DNA of 64,000 nt. Source: Streptomyces flaveolus (GTDB taxonomy: Bacteria > Actinomycetota > Actinomycetes > Streptomycetales > Streptomycetaceae). The position numbers and the translations under genes are program-made. Positions 27,449-36,429 of the stretch are shown piece after piece. Within the stretch, counting starts at the first letter, position 1; every line of letters begins with the position of its first letter. The stretch is from assembly GCF_000716535.1 (NCBI RefSeq), contig NZ_JNWV01000006.1, forward strand, positions 1-64,000, in the 5' to 3' direction. A model generated the notes under the pieces. The model had not been told where the DNA came from and made no database searches. It worked only from the letters and a program-made list of their open reading frames with translations.

Positions 27449-28621
27449 ATGCGCACCATCCTGATCACGGGCCCCGGCGGCGGCGGTCGTACGACCGTGG
27501 CCGCCGCCACCGCGCTCCGAGCCGCCCGCGAGGGCCACCGCACCCTCCTGCTGAGCGCCGACCGCACGGACACCCCCGGTACGGCCCTGGGCACCGCGAC
27601 AGGACCGGTCCCCACCGAGGTCACCCCGCACCTCACCGCCTGGCGGCCCGACGCCGCCGAACGCTTCCGGCAGGACCTCACCGCCTTCCAGACCCGCGCC
27701 GCGAACGTCCTCGACCTCCTCGGCGCCTCCCGCCTGGACGCCGAGGAGGTCACCCCGCTGCCCGGCGCGGAGGAACTGTCCTTCCTGCGCGCGCTGCGGG
27801 ACGCGGCCCTGTCCGAGCGCTACGACCTCCTCGTCGTCGACCTCCCGCCCCTTCCGCAGGCCCTCGCCCTGCTCGCCCTGCCCGAGGAGCTGCGCCGCTA
27901 CCTGCGCCGCCTCCTGCCGCCCGAACGGCAGGCCGCCCGCGCCCTGCGCCCGGTCCTCGGCCGGCTCGCCGGCGTCCCCATGCCCGCCGACTGGCTCTAC
28001 GAGACGGCGGCCCGCTGGGACGTCGAACTGGCCGCCGTCGAGGCCGTCCTCACCGACCGGAACACCGCCGTGCGCCTGGTCGCCGAGCCCGGCCCGGCGG
28101 GCGCCGACGCCGTTCGCACCGCCACCCTCGGCCTCGCCCTGCGCGCCCTGCGCACCGAGTCCCTGATCGCCAACCGCACCCTGCCCGAGACCGGCGCCGA
28201 GAGCTGGCTCTCCCCGCTCCTGGCCCAGCAGCGCAAGGCGCTCGCCGACTGGCAGGAGTCGTACGACGTCCACCCCGTCCCGCACCTCGGCCACGACCCG
28301 CACGGCCCGGACGACCTCACCGCCCTCGCCGTGCCCGGCGTCAACCCGGCGACCACCCCGGTCGGGTGGCCTGTCACCGACCGGCTCGCCGAGGACGGCG
28401 TGCTGGTCTGGCACCTTCCGCTGCCCGGCGCGATACGGGACGAGCTGGACCTCGTCCGGCGCGGCGACGAACTCCTGATCACCGCGGGCCCGTTCCGCCG
28501 GATCGTTCCGCTGCCCTCCGCCCTGCGCCGCTGCACCGTCGCCGGCGCCGGACTGCGGGACGGCGAGCTGCGCATCCGGTTCGCCCCGGACCCGCAGCTG
28601 TGGCCGGCCGCCGGACGGTGA
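27449..28621 (+). CDS. ArsA/Get3-like P-loop protein with degenerate Walker A
   Basis: 390 aa. It begins with the ArsA/Get3-type P-loop, but GPGGGGRTT replaces GKGGVGKTT, so both lysines of the deviant Walker A are lost (Pro and Arg14 instead). The rest keeps the family layout, including LLVVDLPPLPQALALLALPEELRRYL in the switch region and a C-terminal beta domain (LPLPGAIRDELDLVRRGDELLI) like the tail-binding or HSP20-like region. ATP hydrolysis is doubtful. ATG at 27449. Probably one unit with the SRPBCC gene and the DUF5304 gene. Confidence 0.8.
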   Translation: MRTILITGPGGGGRTTVAAATALRAAREGHRTLLLSADRTDTPGTALGTATGPVPTEVTPHLTAWRPDAAERFRQDLTAFQTRAANVLDLLGASRLDAEEVTPLPGAEELSFLRALRDAALSERYDLLVVDLPPLPQALALLALPEELRRYLRRLLPPERQAARALRPVLGRLAGVPMPADWLYETAARWDVELAAVEAVLTDRNTAVRLVAEPGPAGADAVRTATLGLALRALRTESLIANRTLPETGAESWLSPLLAQQRKALADWQESYDVHPVPHLGHDPHGPDDLTALAVPGVNPATTPVGWPVTDRLAEDGVLVWHLPLPGAIRDELDLVRRGDELLITAGPFRRIVPLPSALRRCTVAGAGLRDGELRIRFAPDPQLWPAAGR

Positions 28622-28676
28622 ACGGGTACGCCCGTTCGGGTAACGTCGTAAAGGCGAACCGTAGTCAGGAGCCGCC

Positions 28677-29165
28677 ATGAGCGAAGAGCGTCCCGCACCC
28701 GACCCTTCCCCGGAGGAGCCGGCGAAGGCGACCGACGCCGACGCCTGGGCCACGGCCGCCGCCGAGGACCTCGCCGCCGAGCAGGCCCGCCGCCGCGCCG
28801 AGCACGGTACGCCGCCGGGCTCGGCGGCCGAGGAACTGAAGAAGCTCGTGGACACGGTGGCCGACAAGCTGGCCGGCCTCCAGTCACCGCTCCTCGGCGG
28901 TCTCGCCGGACCCGCCGCCCAGCAGGTGGTGCGGCAGGTCGTCCAGCAGGCGAAGGCCGCCGTCGAGCCCGTCATAGACCGCAACCCGGACGTCTTCGAC
29001 CACCTGGCCGCGGCCGGCAGCGAACTGCTCGCCGCCTACCGCTCCGCCGTCCAGGCCCAGGAGCACCGCTGGACCGCCGGCACGGCCGACCCGGCGCGCG
29101 ACCGGAAGGACCCGCGCGACCCGGGCGAGGGCACCGGCCCAGGGGAACGCATCGACCTGGACTGA
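28677..29165 (+). CDS. Conserved hypothetical protein (DUF5304-like)
   Basis: 162 aa, soluble, acidic N-terminus and low-complexity C-terminus (DPARDRKDPRDPGEG). The central part (about 45-115) is amphipathic helix (KKLVDTVADKLAGL, QQVVRQVVQQAKAAVEPVID), reminiscent of membrane-surface or apolipoprotein-like helices. ATG 28677, with AGGAG upstream. It sits between the ArsA-like gene and glucokinase. No known function. Confidence 0.7.
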   Translation: MSEERPAPDPSPEEPAKATDADAWATAAAEDLAAEQARRRAEHGTPPGSAAEELKKLVDTVADKLAGLQSPLLGGLAGPAAQQVVRQVVQQAKAAVEPVIDRNPDVFDHLAAAGSELLAAYRSAVQAQEHRWTAGTADPARDRKDPRDPGEGTGPGERIDLD

Positions 29166-29232
29166 AGCCCTCGCAGGGCAGGGCCTCGGGTACGGTTGGC
29201 CGTAGCGGGGCTCGACCGAAACTGAGGGATTC

Positions 29233-30186
29233 ATGGGACTCACCATCGGCGTCGACATCGGCGGCACGAAGATCGCGGCCGGCGTGGTCGACGAGGAAGG
29301 CAACATCCTCTCGACCTTCAAGGTGCCGACCCCCACCACGCCCGAGGCCATCGTGGACGCCATCGCCTCGGCGGTGGAGGGCGCGCGCGCCGGGCACGAG
29401 ATCGTCGGCGTGGGCATCGGCGCGGCCGGTTACGTCAACCGGCAGCGCTCCACGGTGTACTTCGCGCCGAACATCGACTGGCGCAACGAGCCGCTCAAGG
29501 AGAAGGTCGAGGCGCGCACCGGCCTCCCCGTCGTGGTCGAGAACGACGCCAACGCCGCAGCCTGGGGCGAGTACAAGTTCGGCGCCGGCAAGGGCCACCG
29601 CAACGTCATCTGCATCACGCTCGGCACCGGCCTCGGCGGCGGCATCATCATCGGCAACAAGCTGCGCCGCGGCCACTTCGGCGTGGCCGCCGAGTTCGGC
29701 CACATCCGGATGGTCCCGGACGGCCTGCTGTGCGGCTGCGGCTCGCAGGGCTGCTGGGAGCAGTACGCCTCCGGCCGCGCCCTCGTCCGCTACGCCAAGC
29801 AGCGCGCCAACGCCACCCCGGAGAACGCCGAGCTGCTGCTCTCGCTGGGCGACGGCACCCCGGACGGCATCGAGGGCAAGCACATCTCCATGGCCGCCCG
29901 CCAGGGCGACCCCGTCGCCGTCGACTCCTACCGCGAGCTGGCCCGCTGGGCCGGCGCCGGCCTCGCCGACCTGGCCTCCCTCTTCGACCCGTCCGCGTTC
30001 ATCGTCGGCGGCGGCCTGTCCGACGAGGGCGAGCTGGTCCTCGACCCCATCCGCAAGTCCTACAAGCGCTGGCTGGTCGGCGGCAACTGGCGCCCGGTCG
30101 CCGACGTGATCGCGGCCCAGCTCGGCAACAAGGCGGGCCTGGTCGGCGCGGCGGACCTGGCCCGGGAGCCCGACCCGATCATGTAA
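29233..30186 (+). CDS. glkA: ROK-family glucokinase
   Basis: 317 aa. Phosphorylates glucose; in Streptomyces coelicolor the orthologue is also needed for carbon catabolite repression. Phosphate motif GVDIGGTKIAAGVVD, catalytic Asp in VENDANAAAWGE, second phosphate loop LGTGLGGGII and the ROK zinc motif CGCGSQGCWEQ are intact. ATG 29233 with GAGGG upstream. It ends just before a nested stem-loop element. Confidence 0.93.
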   Translation: MGLTIGVDIGGTKIAAGVVDEEGNILSTFKVPTPTTPEAIVDAIASAVEGARAGHEIVGVGIGAAGYVNRQRSTVYFAPNIDWRNEPLKEKVEARTGLPVVVENDANAAAWGEYKFGAGKGHRNVICITLGTGLGGGIIIGNKLRRGHFGVAAEFGHIRMVPDGLLCGCGSQGCWEQYASGRALVRYAKQRANATPENAELLLSLGDGTPDGIEGKHISMAARQGDPVAVDSYRELARWAGAGLADLASLFDPSAFIVGGGLSDEGELVLDPIRKSYKRWLVGGNWRPVADVIAAQLGNKAGLVGAADLAREPDPIM

Positions 30187-30200
30187 GACGCGTTCACCAA

Positions 30201-30264
30201 GGGGCGCGAGGAGCTGCGCGACCAGCCACGAGGCCGTGGCGGTCGCCCACGCACCTCGCGCCCC
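30201..30264. repeat. Nested stem-loop intergenic repeat element
   Basis: Outer arms GGGGCGCGAGG (30201-30211) and CCTCGCGCCCC (30254-30264); inside lie GCGACC/GGTCGC and GCCACG/CGTGGC pairings. This is the common Streptomyces element of the type GGGGCGCGGGGAACTGCGCGACCAGC. It probably ends glkA transcription. Confidence 0.7.
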
Positions 30265-30290
30265 GAGCCATTGGGCGTACATTGATCCAC

Positions 30291-31034
30291 ATGGCGCTGC
30301 TCCCCAACTCCGCGACAGAGTCCGACGGTTCCGCTGTCATCCGCGTGCTGAGCTACAACATCCGCTCGATGCGGGACGACACCGCCGCCCTCGCCAGGGT
30401 CATCACCGCCTGCGCCCCCGACCTGGTCCTCGTCCAGGAGGCCCCCCGCTTCTTCCGCTGGCGCAAGAAGCTGGCGCGGCTCGCGGCGGCCTCCGGCCAG
30501 GTCATCCTCACCGGCGGTGCCACGGCGGCGGGACCGGCGGTCCTGTGCTCCCTGCGCGCCACCGTCGAACGCACGGAGGACGTCCTCCTCCCCCTCACCC
30601 CCGGCCTGCACCGACGCGGCTTCGCCACGGCGGTGGTGCGCTTCGGCGGCGCCCGCCTCGGCGTGCTCAGCTGCCATCTGTCGCTCCAGCCGGACGAGCG
30701 CCACGACCAGGGCGGCCTGCTGCTCGACCGTCTCGCCGGACTCGGTGTCGAGCACGCCGTCGCGGGCGGCGACCTCAACGAAGGCCCCGACGGCCGCACC
30801 TTCCGCCGGCTCGCCGAGACCCTCCAGGACTGCCGTGCGACCGCTCCCTGGGGCGGTGAGTTCACCTCCACGCCCACCGACCCCCACCAGCGCATCGACG
30901 CGATCTTCGCGACCAAGGGCGTCGAGGTGCTGGGCTGCGGGGTGCCCCTGGACCAGCCGGGCGTGCGCGAGGCGGACCTGAGGGCGGCCACGGACCACCT
31001 CCCGGTCCTCGCCGCCCTCAGAATCCCGGCCTGA
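30291..31034 (+). CDS. Endonuclease/exonuclease/phosphatase (EEP) family hydrolase
   Basis: 247 aa from ATG 30291. Family residues are visible: VLSYNIRSMR (Asn), LVLVQEAPR (metal-binding Glu), CHLSLQPD (His), GGDLNEGPDG (Asp/Asn) and C-terminal ATDHLPVLA (Asp-His). These Mg-dependent enzymes cleave phosphodiesters in DNA, RNA or lipids; no signal peptide, so cytosolic. The substrate is not determinable. Convergent with the next gene (6 bases apart). Confidence 0.85.
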   Translation: MALLPNSATESDGSAVIRVLSYNIRSMRDDTAALARVITACAPDLVLVQEAPRFFRWRKKLARLAAASGQVILTGGATAAGPAVLCSLRATVERTEDVLLPLTPGLHRRGFATAVVRFGGARLGVLSCHLSLQPDERHDQGGLLLDRLAGLGVEHAVAGGDLNEGPDGRTFRRLAETLQDCRATAPWGGEFTSTPTDPHQRIDAIFATKGVEVLGCGVPLDQPGVREADLRAATDHLPVLAALRIPA

Positions 31035-31040
31035 GCCGCC

Positions 31041-31697
31041 TCAGACCACCGCGCCGCGTCCCGGGTCGTCGTCCTCCTCGTCGTCCGTCCGCATCCGCGC
31101 CACCAGCGTCACGAAGCCGCCGAGGAAGCCGCCGATGCTGAGGGTCGCCAGCCACCAGGTCATGTCCCAGCCGAGCAGCACGGCCAGCAGGAGCAGGACC
31201 GGGCCGCCGACCACGCCGAGCCAGGCGAACCGGGCGGTCGTGTCCGCGGTCGGCAGCGGGGGCGGCTCCGGCGGTACGAAGTGGCCCTCGTCGTCCTCGT
31301 CGAAGTCGTCGTCGGCCGCCTCGGGCGCCGTGTAGTCCCGCGGGCCGATGCCGGGCGCGAAGGAGACCGAGCCGCCCAGCGGCCGGGCGGGCTGCCGGCC
31401 AGCGGAGTCCTCCGGCTCGCTCCGGGGCTCGCTCTCCTGGTCCTTCACCGCGTTCTTCTCCAGCAGCGCCAGATCCTCGACCGGCTTGAACGGCCGGGCG
31501 CCCGGCGGGTCCGGCGGCTCCACGCCGTATCCGGCGACGATGGCGCGCCAGGCGGCGTCCTCGTCGAACGGCACTTCCTGTCTGTCCGGCTCGCGGGCCT
31601 CGTGGCCGCCCTGGTCCTCACGGCCCTCGCGGTCCTCTCGGTCCTCACGGTCGGAGTCGTGCTCAGCCAACTGCGGCCGTCCCTTCCTTGCCGACAC
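31041..31697 (-). CDS. Membrane protein with long charged N-terminus
   Basis: 218 aa from GTG 31697. Residues 1-145 are hydrophilic and rich in Asp/Glu/Pro, with a DREDREDREGREDQ run at the start. Two membrane helices follow near 155-175 and 178-200, and the tail is acidic (DDEEDDDPG). Conserved in Streptomyces, function unknown. The start overlaps the end of the upstream esterase gene by 35 bases, so the two are coupled. Confidence 0.75.
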   Translation of the reverse strand: MSARKGRPQLAEHDSDREDREDREGREDQGGHEAREPDRQEVPFDEDAAWRAIVAGYGVEPPDPPGARPFKPVEDLALLEKNAVKDQESEPRSEPEDSAGRQPARPLGGSVSFAPGIGPRDYTAPEAADDDFDEDDEGHFVPPEPPPLPTADTTARFAWLGVVGGPVLLLLAVLLGWDMTWWLATLSIGGFLGGFVTLVARMRTDDEEDDDPGRGAVV

Positions 31698-32442
31698 TGG
31701 GTGCGAGCCGGCCGATGAAGGCGAGGCTCTCCTCGAAGATCCGGTCCGCGTCGTTGTCCAACGTCGCGACGTGGTAACTGTGTTCCAGCACGATCTCCGT
31801 GACGTCCGTGGCCGACACCCGGCTCAGCACCCGCGCCGAGTCGGCCGCCGGGACGACGTGGTCCTGGGCGCTGCGCAGCAGCAGCAACGGCTGGGTGACC
31901 TGGGGCAGCTCGCCGTCCAGCCGGCGCAGGAACACCCGCAGCGAGTGCGCGGCGTGCAGCGGCACCCGGTCGTAGCCCAGCTCGGCCGCGCCCTCCTTCG
32001 CGATGTCGCTGGCGATGCCCTTCGTCGTCCGCACCAGGTGCCGGGCCACCGGAAGGGCGTACGCCGACAGGCCGTGCACCTTGTTGGCCGGGTTGACGAC
32101 CACCGCGCCCGCGACCCGCTCGCCGTGCCGGGCCGCGAGCCGGAGGGCCAGCGCCCCGCCCATCGACAGGCCCGCGACGAAGACCCGGGAGCAGCGCTCG
32201 GCGAGCAGCCGCAGTTCGCGGTCCACCTGCGCGTACCAGTCCTGCCAGGTCGTGAGCTGCATGTCCTCCCAGCGGGTGCCGTGGCCGGGCAGCAGCGGCA
32301 GGGACACGGTCAGGCCGTGGGCCGCGTGGTGCTCCGCCCAGGGGCGCAGCGACTGGGGCGAGCCGGTGAAGCCGTGGCAGAGGAGAACCCCCACCTCCCG
32401 GCCCTCGTGGCGGTACGGCTCGGCTCCGGGGAGAACTGGCAT
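31663..32442 (-). CDS. Alpha/beta hydrolase, carboxylesterase (Est30-like)
   Basis: 259 aa from ATG 32442. Catalytic Ser93 in GLSMGG, oxyanion HGFTGSP, Asp in SAQDHVVP and His in EHSYHVATLDND make a full triad. Cytosolic, no signal. The family hydrolyses short- to medium-chain esters or monoacylglycerols. Divergent from plsC with about 100 bases between, so the two lipid genes may share a control region. Confidence 0.88.
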   Translation of the reverse strand: MPVLPGAEPYRHEGREVGVLLCHGFTGSPQSLRPWAEHHAAHGLTVSLPLLPGHGTRWEDMQLTTWQDWYAQVDRELRLLAERCSRVFVAGLSMGGALALRLAARHGERVAGAVVVNPANKVHGLSAYALPVARHLVRTTKGIASDIAKEGAAELGYDRVPLHAAHSLRVFLRRLDGELPQVTQPLLLLRSAQDHVVPAADSARVLSRVSATDVTEIVLEHSYHVATLDNDADRIFEESLAFIGRLAPSVGKEGTAAVG

Positions 32443-32544
32443 GTGCTTCACCGTACGCGACCGCACCGACACCGACCAGGGTCGTCGGGTCCATTGTCGG
32501 CGCTCCGGGTTAAGGTCTCCTCGACGGAAACAGGAGGCACACGG

Positions 32545-33321
32545 GTGTTGTACGGCACGATGAAGGTCGCCATCGGAGGGCCGCTGAAGGTTGCCTTCAG
32601 GCCCTGGGTGGAGGGCCTGGAGAACGTTCCGGCCACCGGCCCGGCCATCCTGGCCAGCAATCACCTGTCCTTCTCGGACTCGTTCTTCCTGCCGGTCGTG
32701 CTGGACCGCAAGGTCACCTTCATCGCCAAGGCGGAGTACTTCACCACTCCGGGCGTGAAGGGCCGGCTCACCGCGGCCTTCTTCAAGGGCGTCGGCCAGC
32801 TCCCGGTGGACCGCTCCGGGGCGCGCGGCGCCGGTGAGGCGGCGATCAAGAGCGGCATAGAGGTGCTGGAGCGCGGCGAGCTCTTCGGCATCTACCCGGA
32901 GGGCACCCGCTCGCCCGACGGGCGGCTGTACCGGGGCAAGCCCGGCGGCCTCGCGCGCGTGGCCCTCGCCACCGGCGCGCCGGTCATCCCCGTGGCCATG
33001 ATCGACACGGAGAAGATCCAGCCGCCCGGCAAGGTCGTGCCCAAGCTGATGCGGCCCGGCATCCGCATAGGCAAGCCCCTGGACTTCAGCCGGTACCAGG
33101 GCATGGAGCACGACCGGTTCGTGCTGCGGGCGCTGACCGACGAGGTCATGTACGAGATCATGAAGCTCTCCGGCCAGGAGTACGTCGACATCTACGCGAC
33201 CGCCGCCAAGCGGCAGATCGCGGAGGCGGCGAAGGCGGCCAAGGAAGCGGAGAAGGCCGAGAAGGCGGCGAAGGCGGCCAAGGAGGCGGAGAAGGCCGGC
33301 GAGAAGCAGGCCGAGTCCTAG
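32545..33321 (+). CDS. plsC: 1-acylglycerol-3-phosphate O-acyltransferase
   Basis: 258 aa from GTG 32545, with AGGAGG 8 bases upstream. Acyltransferase motif HX4D (His40-Asp45 in SNHLSFSD), motif III FGIYPEGTRSPDG and the motif IV region PVIPVAMI are intact. It makes phosphatidic acid. The last 45 residues are an Ala/Lys/Glu helix with repeats of EAAKAAKEAEKAEKAAKAAK type, absent from minimal PlsC, possibly a membrane-surface or partner contact. It precedes macS by 37 bases. Confidence 0.9.
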   Translation: MLYGTMKVAIGGPLKVAFRPWVEGLENVPATGPAILASNHLSFSDSFFLPVVLDRKVTFIAKAEYFTTPGVKGRLTAAFFKGVGQLPVDRSGARGAGEAAIKSGIEVLERGELFGIYPEGTRSPDGRLYRGKPGGLARVALATGAPVIPVAMIDTEKIQPPGKVVPKLMRPGIRIGKPLDFSRYQGMEHDRFVLRALTDEVMYEIMKLSGQEYVDIYATAAKRQIAEAAKAAKEAEKAEKAAKAAKEAEKAGEKQAES

Positions 33322-33358
33322 ACAGGGCACAAGGGGGAACCGGGGGGAACCGGGGGAC

Positions 33359-34594
33359 ATGCCCAAGCGTGAGCGCGTCATGCGCATGTCGGTCGAGCTG
33401 CCGCTGTGGCGCGCGCTCGCCGGCTACCGCGTCCTGACCATGCTGTACGCGATCGGCCTGTGCGCCACCGCGTACGACCACTTCAGACGGCCCTGGGTCG
33501 CCGTCGCCTACTACGCCGTCCTGTCCGTGTGGACCCTCGCCACCCTGCCCAAGGTGGCGGGCGCGGCGAGCTGCACCCGGCGTTTCCTGGCCGCCGACCT
33601 GACCGTCGCCCTCGTCGGCATCCTGCTCACCCCGGTGGCCGACAACCACGAGCGGATCGCGGGCGGCGGTCCCACCCTGCCGTCGATATGGACGGCGGGC
33701 GCGGTGCTGGCCTTCGCGCTCAAGGGCGGCTGGCGCTGGGCGGCCATCGCCTCCACGGCGGTGGCCGCCGTCAACCTGGTCGAGCGCGGCCGGCCCGCCC
33801 GCGACACCGTGCACAACGTCATCCTCGTCTGGGTGGCCTCCATCGCCATCGGCTACGTCGTGGAGGTGGCCCGCGCCTCCGAGCGCACCCTCGCCCGCGC
33901 GCTGGAGATCGAGGCCGCCACCCGGGAGCGGGAGCGGCTGGCCCGGGACATCCACGACGGCGTGCTCCAGGTGCTGGCGATGGTGAAGCGCCGGGGCGCG
34001 GCCCTCGGCGGCGAGGCGGCCGAGCTGGGCCGGCTGGCCGGGGAGCAGGAGGTGGCCCTGCGCACGCTGGTGTCGGGCGGCCTGGTCCCGGTGTCCCGGG
34101 TCTCGGAGGACCTGGCGGCCGGAGCCGTGGTCCGCGCGGTGGAGGAGCCGGACGACGACGACACGGCCGGCCCGGTCGACCTGCGCTCCCTGCTCGCCCG
34201 GTACGCCTGCGCCCGGGTCAGCCTCGCCGAGCCCGGCGCCCCGGTGCTGCTGCCGTCGGCCGCGGCCCGCGAGGTGGCCGCCGCGGTCGGGGCCGCCCTG
34301 GACAACGTGCGCGCGCACGCGGGGGCGGAGGCCCGGGCCTGGATCCTGGTGGAGGACGAGCCGGGCGAGATCGTCGTCACCGTCCGGGACGACGGCCCCG
34401 GCATCCCCGAGGGCCGGCTGGCGCAGGCCGAGGGCGAGGGCCGGCTCGGGGTGGCCCAGTCGATCCGGGGCCGGCTGCGCGACCTCGGCGGCAGCGCCGA
34501 GATCGTCTCCGTGCCCGGGCAGGGCACGGAAGTGGAACTGAAGGTACCGAAGGGCGCCGTGCGGGCGCGGGGGAAGAAGGCGGAGCAGCGATGA
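33359..34594 (+). CDS. macS: Histidine kinase of the MacRS two-component system
   Basis: 411 aa. Five or six membrane helices in residues 22-170, then a dimerisation helix with the phospho-His199 in RDIHDGVLQ (HisKA_3 type) and an HATPase domain with LDNVRAHAG and DDGPGIPEGRL. The symbol is by position between plsC and pfkA and by fit to the system described in S. coelicolor as acting on morphogenesis and antibiotic production. ATG at 33359; the stop overlaps macR (ATGA). Confidence 0.8.
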   Translation: MPKRERVMRMSVELPLWRALAGYRVLTMLYAIGLCATAYDHFRRPWVAVAYYAVLSVWTLATLPKVAGAASCTRRFLAADLTVALVGILLTPVADNHERIAGGGPTLPSIWTAGAVLAFALKGGWRWAAIASTAVAAVNLVERGRPARDTVHNVILVWVASIAIGYVVEVARASERTLARALEIEAATRERERLARDIHDGVLQVLAMVKRRGAALGGEAAELGRLAGEQEVALRTLVSGGLVPVSRVSEDLAAGAVVRAVEEPDDDDTAGPVDLRSLLARYACARVSLAEPGAPVLLPSAAAREVAAAVGAALDNVRAHAGAEARAWILVEDEPGEIVVTVRDDGPGIPEGRLAQAEGEGRLGVAQSIRGRLRDLGGSAEIVSVPGQGTEVELKVPKGAVRARGKKAEQR

Positions 34595-35265
34595 CACAGC
34601 AGGACCCGATCAAGGTCATGGTGGTGGACGACCACCCGATGTGGCGTGACGCGGTCGCCCGTGACCTGGCCGAGTCCGGCTTCGAGGTGGTCGCCACCGC
34701 CGGCGACGGCGAGCAGGCGGTCCGCCGCGCCAAGGCCGCCGCCCCCGACGTCCTCGTGCTGGACCTCAACCTGCCCGGCAAGCCCGGCGTCCAGGTGTGC
34801 AAGGAACTCGTCGGCCACAACCCGGCGTTGCGCGTCCTCGTCCTCTCGGCCAGCGGTGAGCACGCGGACGTGCTGGAGGCCGTGAAGTCCGGCGCGACCG
34901 GCTATCTGCTGAAGTCGGCCTCCACCGAGGAACTGCTGGACGCGGTGCGCCGTACCGCCGTCGGCGACCCGGTGTTCACGCCGGGCCTCGCCGGGCTGGT
35001 CCTCGGCGAGTACCGGCGGCTGGCCGCCGAGCCCGCGCCCGCGCCGGACGCCGACGAGCCGGGCGCGCCCCGGCTGACGGACCGGGAGACCGAGGTGCTG
35101 CGGCTGGTGGCGAAGGGCCTGAGCTACAAGCAGATCGCCGAACGCCTCGTCATCTCCCACCGCACGGTGCAGAACCACGTGCAGAACACCCTCGGCAAGC
35201 TCCAGCTGCACAACAGGGTGGAGTTGGTCCGGTACGCGATAGAGCGCGGCCTCGACGAGGAGTAG
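34591..35265 (+). CDS. macR: NarL/LuxR-type response regulator of the MacRS system
   Basis: 224 aa, start overlapping the macS stop. Receiver domain with acidic Asp13-Asp14, phospho-acceptor Asp58 in LVLDLNLPG and Lys in YLLKSAS; an Ala/Pro linker (about 140-155); C-terminal LuxR helix-turn-helix (LTDRETEVLRLVAKGLSYKQ, HRTVQNHVQNTL). Translational coupling and the matching HisKA_3 kinase make the pair secure; the Mac name rests on synteny. Confidence 0.82.
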   Translation: MTQQDPIKVMVVDDHPMWRDAVARDLAESGFEVVATAGDGEQAVRRAKAAAPDVLVLDLNLPGKPGVQVCKELVGHNPALRVLVLSASGEHADVLEAVKSGATGYLLKSASTEELLDAVRRTAVGDPVFTPGLAGLVLGEYRRLAAEPAPAPDADEPGAPRLTDRETEVLRLVAKGLSYKQIAERLVISHRTVQNHVQNTLGKLQLHNRVELVRYAIERGLDEE

Positions 35266-35384
35266 GACCGGCGCCGCCCGCTTCCGGCCATGCACCGGAA
35301 TCACCCTTCCCGCCCCTCCCGGTGTGACCTGAATCACCATTAGCGTGACCGGGTGTCAGGGAACCGCTGCGAAGGGACATTTCC

Positions 35385-36413
35385 ATGCGGGTCGGAGTAC
35401 TGACCGGGGGCGGCGACTGCCCCGGGCTCAACGCCGTCATCCGGGGCATCGTCCGCAAGGGCGTGCAGGAGTACGGCTATGACTTCGTCGGCTTCCGGGA
35501 CGGCTGGCGGGGTCCCCTCGAAGGCGCCACCGTCCGTCTCGACATCCCCGCGGTGCGCGGCATCCTGCCCCGCGGCGGCACCATCCTCGGCTCCTCGCGG
35601 ACCAACCCCCTCAAGTCCGACGACGGCATCCGCCGGATCAAGGACAACCTGGCCAAGCTGGACGTCCAGGCCCTCATCGTGATCGGCGGCGAGGACACCC
35701 TCGGCGTCGCCGCGCGGCTGTCCGGCGAGTACGGGGTGCCCTGCGTCGGAGTGCCGAAGACGATAGACAACGACCTGGCGGCCACCGACTACACCTTCGG
35801 CTTCGACACCGCCGTCAACATCGCCACCGAGGCCATCGACCGGCTGCACACCACCGCCGAGTCCCACATGCGGGTCCTGGTGGTGGAGGTGATGGGCCGG
35901 CACGCCGGCTGGATCGCCCTCCACTCCGGCCTGGCCGGCGGCGCCAACGTCATCCTCATCCCCGAGCAGCGCTTCGACGTGGAGCAGGTCTGCGACTGGG
36001 TGACCTCCCGGTTCCGGGCGTCGTACGCGCCGATCGTGGTCGTCGCCGAGGGTGCCGTGCCGAAGGACGGCGACATGGTCCTCAAGGACCGGTCGCGGGA
36101 CTCCTTCGGGCACGTCCGGCTGTCCGGGGTGGGCGAGTGGCTGGCCAAGGAGATCGAGAAGCGCACCGGGAAGGAGGCCCGTACGACGGTCCTCGGGCAC
36201 GTCCAGCGCGGCGGCACCCCGAGCGCCTTCGACCGCTGGCTCGCCACCCGCTTCGGTCTGCACGCCATCGACTGCGTCCACGACGGCGACTTCGGCACGA
36301 TGGTCGCCCTGCGCGCCACCGACATCGTCCGCGTCCCGCTCGCCGAGGCGACGGCCCGGCTGAAGACGGTGGACCCGGAGCTGTACCAGGAGATCGGGGT
36401 GTTCTTCGGCTGA
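35385..36413 (+). CDS. pfkA: 6-phosphofructokinase
   Basis: 342 aa. Commits fructose 6-phosphate to glycolysis. Motifs: nucleotide site GGGDCPGLNAVIRG, GGEDTLGVAARL (the actinobacterial form instead of GGDGS, found in both ATP- and pyrophosphate-dependent enzymes), catalytic PKTIDNDLAATD, VMGRHAGWIA and HVQRGGTPSAFDR. The phosphate donor is therefore not certain, though the S. coelicolor orthologue uses ATP. ATG 35385. Convergent with trpEG. Confidence 0.92.
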   Translation: MRVGVLTGGGDCPGLNAVIRGIVRKGVQEYGYDFVGFRDGWRGPLEGATVRLDIPAVRGILPRGGTILGSSRTNPLKSDDGIRRIKDNLAKLDVQALIVIGGEDTLGVAARLSGEYGVPCVGVPKTIDNDLAATDYTFGFDTAVNIATEAIDRLHTTAESHMRVLVVEVMGRHAGWIALHSGLAGGANVILIPEQRFDVEQVCDWVTSRFRASYAPIVVVAEGAVPKDGDMVLKDRSRDSFGHVRLSGVGEWLAKEIEKRTGKEARTTVLGHVQRGGTPSAFDRWLATRFGLHAIDCVHDGDFGTMVALRATDIVRVPLAEATARLKTVDPELYQEIGVFFG

Positions 36414-36429
36414 CGGCGGCCCCCGGCGG

